In this document: in pieces, positions 38,801 to 51,220 of the stretch
Numbering within the stretch: the stretch's first letter is position 1
Layout: each line of letters begins with the position of its first letter
Origin: Agroathelia rolfsii
Taxonomy: Eukaryota; Basidiomycota; Agaricomycetes; Amylocorticiales; Amylocorticiaceae
Direction of reading: 5' to 3'
Length of the DNA: 64,000 nucleotides
NCBI GenBank assembly: GCA_018343915.1
Contig: JABRWF010000007.1
Location: 1,922,001-1,986,000, forward strand
Made by a program: the position numbers and the translations under genes
The notes under the pieces: generated by a model
Database searches by the model: none
What the model was told of the DNA's origin: nothing
Seen by the model: the letters and a program-made list of their open reading frames with translations, nothing else

Positions 38801-39651
38801 GGCGGATGATGATGATGGGGACGATAGCGCGATGGACGTCGATGACGAAGACGAGGATGACGCGAGCGATGAGGAGGACTCGGAAGAGGTCAAGGCTCTC
38901 AAGGCCCGCAGGAGGTATCTTAAGAGTCTCCTTGTCAATCACGATCATGTCGCCCCCTCGTCTCGCCCCCGTCGCCGTGCCACTGCTGGCAACAAGTCGA
39001 CGCCGTCACACCCGTCTCTCCATATCGTCCCAGGATACACGGTTCTCGTTCTGGACACTAACATCTTGCTCTCATCGCTTTCTATCATCATATCACTCAT
39101 CACATCGCACTCGTGGACGATTGTTGTTCCATTGCCTGTCATCACTGAGCTCGACGGTCTTGGATCGGAGGCCAACATCTCTCCACTGGCCGACGCTGCT
39201 CGCGCTGCTCTGGAGTACCTATCCACCCACACCCGCTCACACTCGTCTTCACTCAAGATCTTGACCTCACGAGGCAACTATCTGCCCAACTTGAACGTGC
39301 GCAGCGAACAGGTTCAGCTCAGGAACGGTTCCAACAACAGGAACATGGATGATCTCATCCTCCGTTCGGCGATCTGGCAAGATGAGCACTGGATGGATCG
39401 CACGCCGTTCCTGAACGGAGCTCAGCTCGATGGCCAGTCGACGGAGGATAGGGAGCGCCAGGTTGAGGGCGCAGCGAAAGTTGTGCTCCTCACCCTGGAT
39501 CGAAACTGTGAGTTATTGTAGCATTCATTCATGAGTCTGATTTTCTAACAAACTCGTGCTTTTTTTTTCAGTGCGTTTGAAAGCTCGTTCCAGACAGCTG
39601 CCTGCCGCAAACGAAAAAGATATGGCTGCTATCTTCGCTACAGTTTCGTAA
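35857..39651 (+). CDS. SMG6: EST1/SMG6-like nonsense-mediated decay factor with PIN nuclease domain
   Basis: Large protein combining an EST1/14-3-3-like helical region with a C-terminal PIN domain. SMG6 endonuclease cuts mRNA at premature stop codons, and the family is also tied to telomeres. Exon 1 gives MGSRAKDPVDIASRIVALQR. A Ser/Pro-rich disordered region (36000-36700) follows. Then the EST1 part: LKRLYRGITSLEKEILEE, MWTHGFHRLLESLRRAAF, FIYYSYVFYTHLHEEHTLRA, WYAAGLADTPGTGKLHHHLG, YHFVKRMTALHPFSTARES. The PIN domain has VLVLDTNILLSS, VVPLPVITELDGLGSEA, NMDDLILRSAIWQD and, across the last intron, LLTLDRNLRLKARSRQL. Long Glu/Asp-rich inserts lie at 38530-38900. In-frame exon fusions give about 1100-1200 residues. 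Confidence 0.87.
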
Positions 39652-40648
39652 AGGAGTAGCATGTCCTTTCATCGCTTTCTACCACCCCTTCACCTTCCGG
39701 TTACACGTCGATGTAGCCCCTAGGTTATCTCGTCCTTTACGACCACACCGGGGACGTTGTACTGCCCCCAGCCTTATGACTCCACTTCACGTCCTTCTGT
39801 CCTCCGTTCGGTCATGGTCAACTTAATCGCGTGCTCGTATCTCGGACAATCGTTCTTGTGCAAAACTACGGTATTGCGCATATCTCTGCCACCTCCACCT
39901 TTCTCCATCCTATTGCGCTCCATATGGATGGTTACGATGTATCTTGATAGCCCACACCCTCCTTGCTTCATGCTCATTTCTTATAAAATGTATTTATCAT
40001 TTTTTTTCCTGTCCAAGGATTGGACTTGGCTTTATTATTTTTGTTTCGTTTTTCTTTCTATCATTTCCGTTTTCTCTGGCTCTCTTCTGGTATATGCTGC
40101 TATCAATCACATACCCCTATCGCATCCCATCCACTCGTTTCTTTCTCTCTTTTACTCTCTCTCCCTCTCTCTTCCTGTAAAATTCCTGCTCCTCAGTGTA
40201 TTTGATCTATAGCCTCCGTCGAAATCAAAATTCGAGTCTTGGGCAGTTTGAAACAAAATAACAAGGACGATTGGTGTGATACCCAAATAGATTCCGACAC
40301 AATACCTACTCATGGTTGTATTACAGTAACCCTCCCTCCCTCCAATTGATTAGTATGTCCGTGCGTACTGGAGGCGTTAGGAAATTTCCGAGCACTGGCA
40401 GATTAGTCGAATGACACGAATGATTTCATCTCTTCTGGGCTGCGCGCCGCGCGAGGTCATAAGCGATTTTAGCGCATGTTACTACAATTCTAACCAAGTA
40501 AGGAAAGCCATCATGTATCCTGCTGCGCATATCAGCGCTTGACTAGTATATATATAGGGCACCTATAGTGCTTGGCAGGATTAATATAAGCCCTGACGTC
40601 TCCCCGCCGAATCACTTCCGTCCAAACTACTTTTGAAAGTCTAGCAAG
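39652..40648. other. Intergenic region between SMG6 and DUF6593-like copy B
   Basis: About 1 kb. 39660-40200 is C/T-rich, with the run of CTCTCTCCCTCTCTC near 40150-40175, likely the SMG6 3' UTR. A TATA-like TATATATATA at 40547-40557, about 95 bases before the next ATG, is a probable core promoter. No gene is supported. Confidence 0.5.
40547..40557 (+). promoter_or_regulatory. TATA-like core promoter of DUF6593-like copy B
   Basis: The run agTATATATATAGG is about 95 bases upstream of the ATG at 40649, and the base run fits a TATA box. A similar TATATATA lies near 42367, about 140 bases before copy C, so the promoter type may be shared. Confidence 0.4.
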
Positions 40649-41473
40649 ATGAAGCTCGTTATGAACAAGAACACGATAGTCAATACCACTCTTTACGATG
40701 AATCCACGGGTCAACCGGTATATCAGACCCGGACTGCGTCCAAAGTCGCTGGGAGCAGAAGGACCATCATCAGCCGTGTGCGCTCTGGATCTTTGATAAA
40801 TGGTAGCTTGCGGATAAGAGAGAACAGGTTTCGATCGGATGGTGCCTCGGACCTTGCACCTCTACTTGACGGTGCCAAAGCAGAGGTGGAGGAAGAGGAT
40901 GAAGACTTTGAGGAAGCCGAAGATGTGGAAGAGAACGATCACCATTTAAATACGGATTTCCTGGCCGAAATACAATGGAATGTGCTCGGTCCCTCCAAAA
41001 TGCGACTGCCGTTTACCAATGAGGAAATCCGTACGAGCGAGTATCTGCATTATTGCGGATTCCTTTGGCAGTGAGTGCCCAAGTTCTCTTTGCAATAAAG
41101 TAACTAGCAAGAGTTTATGGTTGTATTTATCATGATCTAGAAATCGCTGGTTTACCGGACCAGATGGGCAACTATACAAATGGAAGAATGCTTGTACACT
41201 TGACCAGCACTTAACCGTTAGTTCATTGCAAAATATTCCTCCAATCATAAACTGAGTTTTGTTATGTAGCTTGAGCTGGACGACGGCGACAGAACGCCAA
41301 CAGTTGTAGCATGCAGTCGCACGCCTGGTGGGGGATTTTTCAGCTTACGGAGTCCTAGGAGTTTGGAAATCTTTGGAGACCAGCGCCAGGATGTCATGGA
41401 CATTATCGTAATAACGTTCGTGTACATGGAAAAGATTCGTCGGGAAAAGATGAAGACGGCACGGCTGGGATAG
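40649..41473 (+). CDS. DUF6593-like protein, copy B
   Basis: Three exons. The first starts MKLVMNKNTIVNTTLYDEST and YQTRTASKVAGSRRTIISRV; it then has an acidic insert (VEEEDEDFEEAEDVEENDHH) and the block FLAEIQWNVLGPSKMRLPFT. The second carries NRWFTGPDGQLYKWKN and the third LELDDGDRTPTVVACSRTPG with IFGDQRQDVMDIIVITFVYM. The frame closes at 41473. Block order and intron phases match copies A and C; the acidic insert is specific to B. The conserved core is FTGPDG ... Y.W and L.LDDG, with a terminal VMDIIVITF helix or strand. Cytosolic, no signal peptide seen. Function unknown. Confidence 0.78.
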
Positions 41474-42507
41474 GGAAGTCAAAGATATAACGAATTATAC
41501 CGATTATGGGGTGCTTTGCGCCCTAGCACTCGAATAACGGAGAGATATAACGTCAATGCTTCAGACCAGACCGTCTATTGTTTGGGCGGGAAATGGCAGA
41601 TGGAAAGATAGTAATTCAAGAACAGTATTTAATTCGGCCTTTTGTATCCATAGGCTATCCCTAAAGCAATCTTTAGCAGTGAACGTGCTTGGTCCGCAAA
41701 TTTCATAGTGTTGAACAACTTGAGACCAGTGCACCAAAGCAGTACTGTACTAGAAATCATAGCATCAATCATCTTGAAAATAACAGGCCGCCTATTAGTA
41801 TATTAATACTTGTAGCCAGCTAGTATATTATTACCCCTCTCTTAGAGAATTCGAGTTGGTATTCGTTGGCACAAAGAAAGTGAGTGATCATTGAGCATCC
41901 AGTTGGTTTCAACGACTGGGGGTTTCCGAGTCGGTGGCATGAGATAAGAATTTTGACCTACCTAACTGTGGCAGAACAACCTCACTTTACTCTTGCAAGT
42001 TCAAATCATCCAATTATATTTTTCACCTTTTGAAACTTAGATAGTTGCACGAATCTCTCTTCTTATTACGCTTGTGTGCTCATTTAGAACAAGAATATGT
42101 GCTATCGCCTTTCAAAATGTGCCGTATAGGATAGACTACACATAGCGTTCAAGTTGCCCATTGTCATCTACTTTGCAACCCAATTTTACATTTCCATCAT
42201 GGCTCGGCTATTGATATGAACCTGCATACGAAACAACGAACGTTTGTCATATTTTGCCGATATTGATTGTAGTTACCGCCAACAATTCATTCCGCACAAC
42301 AGGATCATGGCGGAACGCAGTGTTGTGAAGATTCTATCCTCGTGACCCTCATGGCCCAAATCGATTATATATACGCCAAGTGTATTCAAATAAGAGCTAT
42401 ATACCAAGCCGTCGTAACTATTCGGTTCATGACCTTGTTAAAGGACACAGTATTCCAGTCTTTTCCGTGTTCTACTGGATTACTCCCCCCTATTCTCTCT
42501 TCTCATC
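41474..42507. other. Intergenic region between DUF6593-like copies B and C
   Basis: About 1 kb between two head-to-tail paralogues. It is AT-rich, without repeats that would show how the duplication arose. No gene is supported; the copy C promoter lies at its right end. Confidence 0.5.
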
Positions 42508-43244
42508 ATGAAGCTCGTCCTTACCAAAAGATCGCCGCTTAACACCATTCTATTTGAGGAGTCGACGGGGCGGTCCATGTATCAGACGTATACACCCAAT
42601 ACATCCAAGAAGTTCACGAACAGGAGAACCGCGATCAGTCGCATACACCCCACACAAGAAAATGACGATACACAAATTCGACAACTTGTTAGTAACTCAG
42701 ATGATTCAATTAATGGAGAAGCTAAGCTGTATCCAAGGTTTCAGACGCAGAGGAGATTGCTGAAGTCCAATGGAAGATACTCGGACCGTCCAAATTCTTG
42801 TTCCCACCTAGTACGGAAGAGATCTCAGCAAATGTGTATCTCCCGTTTTCAGGAATATTCCTACAGTAAGTGTTTATTATCCCCCGCACTAAAGAAGTTA
42901 GAAGCAAGACCTATTACAGATATCGCACCTTTATTGGACCAGATGGGCTAACTTATAAGTGGAGCTTTGCACATCCAGGGGAGCGATATTGCGTAGTTAG
43001 TCCAATTTTATGCATATGATGTCTTGCGTGATTGTTTTCTAATTCTCATTTCGATCAATAGCTACAGCTCGATAACGCCAGCGGAACAATGGTAGCACGT
43101 AGTCATACTGGTAATGCAATGAATGCCTCGATCTTGGAGATAATTGACGAACCACGGCCTGACGTATTGGACGTTATTGTAATCACCTTTCTTTACGTGG
43201 AAAAAGTTCGCCGATATAAGCATAATCAAGAACGTTCCGGTTAG
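42508..43244 (+). CDS. DUF6593-like protein, copy C
   Basis: Four exons. Exon 1 (42508-42687) starts MKLVLTKRSPLNTILFEEST and has YQTYTPNTSKKFTNRRTAIS. A 50-base intron (42688-42737, GTTAGT..CCAAG) sits where a naive reading suggests a frameshift; with it the frame closes as QLVSDAEEIAEVQWKILGPS. Later blocks are YRTFIGPDGLTYKW, LQLDNASGTMVARSH, and IIDEPRPDVLDVIVITFLYV, ending at 43244. It lacks the acidic insert of copies A and B and is the shortest of the three, so it is a clean reference for the family core. No function is known. Confidence 0.75.
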
Positions 43245-43452
43245 ATGAGCCCCCACAAAGTTTCTGTTGGATGAATGTGTAGGCAGCGCACATCTTACCC
43301 AGACATTGAATCGCGAAAGTTGATATAAGAAGATGATCACACATCAGTCCATGCTTTGTTCTTTTACCGAATGATAATTATATATTATTTTCTTCGTCTG
43401 AAAAGTTTCAAATTGCATCACTTTTAACAACAAACTGATTCATAAAGCGTAT

Positions 43453-45182
<1,730 letters not shown>

Positions 45183-45849
45183 ATTGAACGAGATTTTGGA
45201 ACAGCCGATTTTCTTGGGGTTGATAGTGGGCACGCTCAGACCTTGATGAGCACTTTATATATTTGAGTTCGGTATAGGTGGGTGCCCACCGGACCTGATG
45301 CAACGTCATACAGAGCTGCTGCTGATGTGGATTCACCGCGTGAGCCATGGGCATATCTTCGGTAAATGTGGGTCCAAGCTTCAAGCTTCAAGTTTGGTTT
45401 GTACTGAACTCCGGATCCCCCCCCCCCCGGAGTCAGAAGCCCATGACGTTTCACGGCGGGGGATTTCAAATGATATTCGCATTAACAGATGAAAAACAAG
45501 CTATCCGATTGGCTGGAACCCATATCCCGATCGGCTAAGGGCAAATATCATATGGAATCCCCCTCTGTACCTTTCCCAGTTAGTTCGGAATTAAACCTAC
45601 ATCATTGCTGGATTACTAAATGTCTTGAAAAATGTGGTGGACTCGGCCCGTACTAGTGAGTACGAGTTAGTCGGTATAGGTCAAGCGAGCATATTTATAA
45701 TATTTAGGATTATTTTGTATTTTCAGTTTATCTTGTTTATACCAGGACAATGTTTTAGGACACCTCAAAACTCATTCAAACCGTTATTTGTAATCTTAAT
45801 ATACAATAGCTTGTCCTAATGGTAGTACGAGAACGTATGAGCCTTACTT
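45183..45849. other. Upstream region of the aldo-keto reductase
   Basis: About 670 bases with no gene. It has a 12-base poly-C run at 45417-45428, next to tccgga and ggagtc, and probably the reductase promoter at 45183-45400. Confidence 0.5.
45417..45428 (+). repeat. Poly-C tract upstream of the aldo-keto reductase
   Basis: Twelve C residues in a row, about 235 bases upstream of the ATG on the coding side. Probably unstable in length; no role is implied. Confidence 0.8.
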
Positions 45850-46008
45850 TCATTGCACCAGTCGTTTATTTCCCTGAGTGGCATTTTCATGCTCAGTCTC
45901 AGACGAATATGCCCTTGTTGCACATGGTAGAGTGGCTCTTTTGGCGAGGTTTGAAGGACAGGATAAATAACGTCTTGAAATCCTGCTTGTAAGGAGAGAT
46001 AGAGGCAT
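45850..46008 (-). pseudogene. Truncated 5' end of an SDR gene
   Basis: Reading from 46008 gives MPLSLLTSRISRRYLSCPSN, then KRATLPCATRAYSSETEHEN, then ATQGNKRLVQ and a stop at 45850. The order of residues matches the N-terminal leader of the intact SDR genes at 50475 and 52434 (ISRRYL/VSRRY; ACATRAYSS/AYSS; ATQGNKR/AQANKRP). After about 52 codons a stop replaces the next Ser, and similarity ends at once. Upstream bases 46063-46092 also match the promoter block of both intact copies. This is therefore a 5' fragment with promoter, left by an incomplete duplication, not a gene. Confidence 0.8.
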
Positions 46009-46062
46009 GATGAATAAGGCGTACAAAACTCTAGGCGATGACTCGGGAGGTTTAAGACTAAT

Positions 46063-46092
46063 GAGTTTAAGTACATCATCCCATGGACCGAA
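46063..46092 (-). promoter_or_regulatory. SDR-family promoter block, pseudogene copy
   Basis: On the minus strand it reads TTCGGTCCATGGGATGATGT then ACTTAAACTC, about 55 bases before the pseudogene ATG. The same block sits 55 and 45 bases before the ATGs of the two intact SDR genes (50530-50559 and 52479-52511). Shared pattern: TTCGG..YATGGGAT...GTACTTAWAC. The TACTTAWA part may act as TATA. Confidence 0.65.
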
Positions 46093-47587
46093 TTCAAAGC
46101 ATTGTCATTGCCAGCACACATGACATCATTCTGTAAAGCTGTTTTTACGTACAACATTGCGTGCGATGCCTCGAATCAATCTATTCATTCGAGATGCGTG
46201 CACAAGATCAGTTCGAAAGAATACTTCGTTGAAAATAATTGCTACTATGACGAAATAAGAAATGAAGCAGTTGATCAAAATCATTTCCATACCACACTCT
46301 GGCAGGTGATGGTTACAATAAAATATTACATCTGAAGCCAAGATAAAATCGAATGGGATAGTGTTATGATCAACCTGAAAGTGGTCCTCGAGCGCTGACA
46401 ATTACGTGTGACTTGGATCAAGTGATCAGTCCCAGTGAAAATCATCTAAAGATGACCTTAATATCCTTGAGTAATGTGTTGTCGTTGTGTCAATAGGTCT
46501 CAATTCCAGGCATTCCTGCATGTAGTAACTTAGAATCGAAAAATATGTGTATATGTATTACTAGTGCTAGTACCATGCGAGGAGAATACAACCTTAAAAA
46601 ATTAATCTGGTTGAGGATACTGGGAGCATATACTCAGGCTATAGGGTAAGTATTCTACCTTTCTGCACCTACTCTAGCATTGCAATTTGAACCCCAGATA
46701 GGTTTTGTGGAGCCTTCCTTCTGCCGGAGATAGTCACAAGAACATAGAAGAGATTCAAGATACGACCTCCGGCTTCGCAACCTGAGCAGACTATGTACAG
46801 CCTGAGCGACCAAGACTTCACATTGGTTAAACCCGATCAGAGGTAAATATATGAACATGGTTCTTTTCTTTCAAGGGTGCATACACACAAAATGATGCAC
46901 CTAATACAAAACTCAGATGCCATAGCAGCAGTGTACTCAAACCCTGTGTCTTTGATGAACTAAAAGGTGGAAATGCTGCCAAAGGAGTAGGCGTCAATTT
47001 AGAAATGGGATTAGTAATAGCACTCACGACAGGCGTTACCTCGGAAGGCGCAAAGTACCATGACTTCCAGGTGAAAGTACACTGACGAGCTTCTTTATGT
47101 TGCTTTTGGTAATGTTGCAGAAACCGGCCTTGGCCGACCCAAAGAAGCCGCATTCCCCTGTGATGGCACAGTTTGGTCTTGTGCGGTAAGAGCAGATTAT
47201 GCAGGCATCATCACGTTCCTTAGGTCGACCAATTGTACTTGAGGAGGCCCCTGGCCGCCAGATGTAATAGTGCTTTTTTATTGTTCAGCCATAATGAAGC
47301 AAAGGAGCCGTCTGCAAAATAAGCCCATATGATGCTGACGGTGTGATCACTGGCATGTTAAAATACGACGAGCGACGACGATGAGCAGTGGTCGACACAA
47401 AGTATTGTATTCCGCTTGTCTACTTGTACATCGTTTTACGTAGTCAAACGGATAGTAAACAAGAATGTAAACTACCGTAAATATAAAGGCAGAATCATGT
47501 GACCCAGCATATGGATCACATATTCTAACATGGCATAGTAAGACGTCTATCCACGGCTGTTGTGGACAAAATACAATTTCTTTTTCA

Positions 47588-47588
47588 A

Positions 47589-47613
<25 letters not shown>
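47588..47613. repeat. (TA)n microsatellite
   Basis: About thirteen TA units in uninterrupted run, then tatgtatatt. Likely variable between strains. Confidence 0.85.
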
Positions 47614-47619
<6 letters not shown>

Positions 47620-48039
47620 TTTCATATATCAAGGCACAACCTCGGCGTAGACTAATTAATGTGATGGTCCGGCTTGGCTTAGAGCCACCGGTTCGGCCCA
47701 ACCTAGGCATGTGCTGTTACTTGTAACACGTGACACACAAATAGCTCACAGCGAGTCACACATTCAAGTCATATGTAGCAACAATATTTTTAATATAGAA
47801 GGCATAGTGTGTTGATGTAAATAAATTTGACAGATTAGTAGTCTAGTAGACCTGTAAGCCTGAGCCTACCCAAGCTTGCCCAATTTTGACCTCAACCTAC
47901 GAGACATAGCACCTAGGCCTAGGTCCGGCCAGCTTGCCATAAGGATGCATTTCGGACGAATTAGTTCGGCTGAACCTAGTTTGCCAAAATCGGATCTAAC
48001 ACTTGATTGGGCTATTAGCCGAGTTGATGGAGACATTGT

Positions 48040-48215
48040 ACCAGTATATAGGAATATACATATATTTCTATATACAGCCTCTAAATCGTGCTTGACTGGT
48101 ATACAGAAATATACAGAAATATATAGAAATATAAAGGAATATACAAAAATATACAGAAATACATATACCGTATACAGGAATATACAGCATATATGTAAAT
48201 ATACATATATATACA
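48040..48215. repeat. Degenerate 10-base tandem array (ATATACAGAA-type)
   Basis: Around 48095-48190 a unit close to ATATACAGAA repeats about nine times with substitutions (atatacagaa, atatatagaa, atataaagga, atatacaaaa). The flanks 48040-48070 and 48190-48215 are AT-rich with TATAC and ATATAC words. The spacing is near the helical repeat, which would favour DNA bending. The long open frames seen here on both strands are a by-product of the repeat. Confidence 0.7.
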
Positions 48216-49275
48216 TATATTAGCAACATGATATGAGGTTTTGTCCACTTTGGACGAAGATAGACGTCACAGTACAAAATACAACCTAACCTATTGCCTA
48301 CTAGTATATTCTCAAATTTCTCACTAAAAAAAAAAAAACACGGCACTCATGTCTATGTGCATCTAGAGTAGATTCCAAAGCCCAAAATACAGCCTATTGG
48401 TCGATTATGGCCAACTTAATCTAACGGGAGGCTACCATGGATATACCCCGTGTGCCGGAAGCAAATCCTGCACCTTCCTTGTGGTACCATGCCTTGTAGC
48501 GGGAGCATTCTGTGACGGGTAGTCACGAAATCGAACGCGGGGATAGTTGGATTCAAAAACACTGCTGTAACACACACATAGTAGTCTAGTATTTATACGA
48601 AATGCAATCTCCTTCCAAGCCCATCGTCCACATGCAACAGATAAGAATGCAACCAATCATAACTAAGCGAAAGAGAATATGAAATTAGGAACGCCCGCTG
48701 CCCTATGCGGCGGACAAGATGGATTAAGCCGCGGCGGGGCTGTAACGAGTAGCGCTGCGCCGTTACACATTCCTAGTCTCCAAATGCCATCGGTAAGGGG
48801 TATCGAGATAACAAGATACAATCTCAGTGCCCCTCTTGCATTCTCATTTGGCGCTCAAATTGGCCATGTTGTGGCCCGCGCGTTAACGCGTCATTGTGTC
48901 GATGCTCTACTTGGCACAGACACTTACTGTGGCTTCTTATATCTACGATGATGAAAATGTTGCGGTACAATCCGTAACATTGTGGCATGTGACAGTCATG
49001 TCACTACAGACTAGAGTAGCATCGAAATTTTGTAGTAGCTACTCATCCGTTTGACTCCGTACGACGACACTGTACGAGACAAGCGAAATTTTATTCTCCA
49101 CTGAGTCTGTGTCTGAACTGGTCTGAGGCTCGCATTTCATCACAGAAAACCATTTCAAAACTCGCTCCCATCATGTAACTTATGCCAAAGCTGGCTTAAA
49201 GTACAGAAACCATGATAGAGACGGTATAAAAAATACAATATATAAATACTGACATGCAAGTTTGTTCTTTATACC

Positions 49276-50475
49276 CTACCAGGCATGGACACCACCACTA
49301 ACCAGAATGCTAGATGCCAATGAGACTTCGAGTGCCGAATTAAATTGCAAATACTTACTCGCTTCCGGTGCAGTAACTCGATGCATCTGATGCAAGCCAT
49401 GTAATCACTCCGCGCAACTCATCTGCTCTTCCTAGCCGGCCGAGAGGATTCAAATTGGACCATTTTTCCATCAAATGAGGTTGTTGATTGATATAAGCTC
49501 CTAACATTCTATAATGCGCCTCAGCATAAAGATTTTTTTATTGAAAAGTTTTATAACTTACTCTGTATATATGTACCCCGGTGAAAGTGTGTTTACGCGA
49601 ATACGGCGGGGTCCAAGCTCACAAGCCATGCTCCTGGCCATCTGTAACACGGCGGACTTGCTAGAGTTGTACGATATCCAATCTTGATCCTGGAATTAAC
49701 GTTAAGGAAGATTAGGCTGCATATTAAACATAATGATGCATACCTTATTCGTGATACTACCACTTATGGATCCAACAAGGATGATGCTGCCTCCATTCCC
49801 AAATTTCGCCATTTGCCTTCCCGCAGCTTGAGCTGTGAACAAAACACCTTTTACGTTCACGTCGTATACATCCTGGAATTCCTGTGCGGGATACTCTAGG
49901 CAATCTGTGGATGGCTTCGCCACGCCTGCTGCAGCGACGCATACATCGATCCTACCCTCTCGATTCCCAATGTCTTCACCAATCTTCCACAGCTTCTCTT
50001 GGTCTCTTACATCCGCAGAAATATATTTCAAGCGTCTCGGCCCAGTTATACTGTCTTTACTCATCCTGTCCACGTATTCAGACGTTTTCTCAAACTGAGG
50101 TGAGGGAGACTTCGGGAGATCGAGGCAGTACACCACGCGAGCGCCAGCCTCGCATAAGGCAAGCGCTGCTTCGAGCCCAATTCCACGATTCCCACCGGAC
50201 ACGAGAGCTACGCGGTCATGTAGGGAAAACTCGTCAAAGATTTTAGGCTTGGGTGCTGCCCCGCCAGAAGTCATGGCTAAGGCGGCGTCAACACCAATAG
50301 GTGTGAGGGGAGATTTCGATTGTGTAGGTTGTTTATTTTCCTGAGTGGCACTTTCATTTCTAGTGTCAGGCAAATACGTCTTTATTGCACATGCTGGAAC
50401 AGTCCTTTTAATGAAGTTTGAAGGATGGGTTATATAACGTCTTGAGACTGTGCCAGTTCGGAGAGATAGAGACAT
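49276..50475 (-). CDS. Short-chain dehydrogenase/reductase, tandem copy 1
   Basis: NAD(P)-dependent oxidoreductase with a Rossmann fold. Starts at 50475 with a basic leader (MSLSLRTGTVSRRYITHPSN) of mitochondrial type. After it come LHDRVALVSGGNRGIGLEAA (cofactor-binding TGxxxGxG variant), YCLDLPKSPSPQFEK, SADVRDQEKLWKIGEDIGNR, DVCVAAAGVAKPSTDCLEYP, GSISGSITNK, then across an intron SYNSSKSAVLQMARSMACEL with the catalytic Tyr and Lys. The last exons end in SGGVHAW at 49276. Similar to sorbose/arabinitol-type reductases, but the substrate is unknown. Shares promoter block and leader with copy 2 and with the truncated copy at 45.9 kb. Confidence 0.87.
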
Positions 50476-51220
50476 GACGAATAAGGCGTATAAAGCTCTA
50501 GGAGATAGTTTGGGCAGTCCAAAACCACTGAGTTTAAGTACTCTATCCCATGGGCCGAATTTGATGCATTACAGCCACTATCTACACACATGACTTGATC
50601 TTCATTCTATCAAGTGAAATAGATGAAACATAAGTTGCCATCCGACATGAATACAGCACCCGCTAGTCAAGTTGGTTGCGGATGGGGGCATACAGAAGAC
50701 CGATAAGGACTCCACCGATTTACGCCCTGCGCCTGTCCTGAGATCGCACTTCGAACCCATATGGGTTTAGTGTCGTAAGCACTTGCCAGGTTGAACATTG
50801 ATTGATCGTTGATTGATTGGTCAATTGGGGTTCCACTTGCATCATTGGTTTCGCCAATCTTACGAGTAGCGCTGAAGAGCCTTTCGGGTGGAGAATGTCA
50901 CAGTAGTTTTCGAATACATGTACAATCCAGTTTCTAGCTTTCTAATTAAGCGAACTAGTATGCACGGTGGTCAAAGCTTTTTATAATTAGGCTCAACCAG
51001 ACGTGAGTGTATGCGCTTGATTGAGTATGTTAGCATGAAATTTCGTAAAGAGCACTCCCCGTTCAAGAATCCCTCGATACTGCGTTCTCGTGAAGACGAA
51101 CTCGAAAGCTAATTCTGACTGTACTTCCATGATACAATGTATTTCATAAAACCCGACACAGTGATATTGCAAAGTACAAACGTTTCTAATATACATGTTC
51201 ATTCTCTACAGTCCTACACC
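50476..51220. other. Spacer between the two SDR genes
   Basis: About 745 bases. The right part is the 3' end of copy 2; the left part holds the copy 1 promoter block (50530-50559). No other gene is seen. A GGGTTCGAAG-like string (minus strand, about 50752) has no complete tRNA fold around it. Confidence 0.5.
50530..50559 (-). promoter_or_regulatory. SDR-family promoter block, copy 1
   Basis: Minus strand TTCGGCCCATGGGATAGAGT then ACTTAAACTC, 55 bases upstream of the ATG at 50475. Conserved with the blocks at 46063-46092 and 52479-52511. A TTTATACGCC sequence lies between the block and the ATG. Confidence 0.65.

Larger units (their letters stand above)
46009..49275. other. Gene-poor AT-rich interval with simple repeats
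   Basis: Over 3 kb without a supported gene. It contains the promoter remnant of the truncated SDR (46063-46092), a (TA) run at about 47588-47613, GC-rich imperfect GCCTAGG-type blocks at about 47660-48000, a 10-base tandem array at about 48090-48190, and a poly-A run of about 13 near 48327. Open frames on both strands in 46.8-48.3 kb track the repeats, not coding. It may be an old insertion of mobile DNA, but no terminal repeats or transposase were recognised. Confidence 0.45.

Noticed and set aside
42738..42770. Disabling frameshift in DUF6593-like copy C
   Set aside because: A canonical 50-base intron explains the shift and restores the conserved block.
46827..47153. Minus-strand frame of 108 codons in the gene-poor island
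   Set aside because: No similarity recognised and no introns, in a region where random frames of this length are expected.
47866..48346. Long open frames on both strands rich in Tyr, Ile and Cys
   Set aside because: They follow the 10-base AT array and flanking simple sequence; both strands are open simultaneously, and no start or splice context supports a gene.
50740..50800. tRNA-like string containing GGGTTCGAAG on the minus strand
   Set aside because: No A box at the right distance and no cloverleaf pairing could be drawn by eye.
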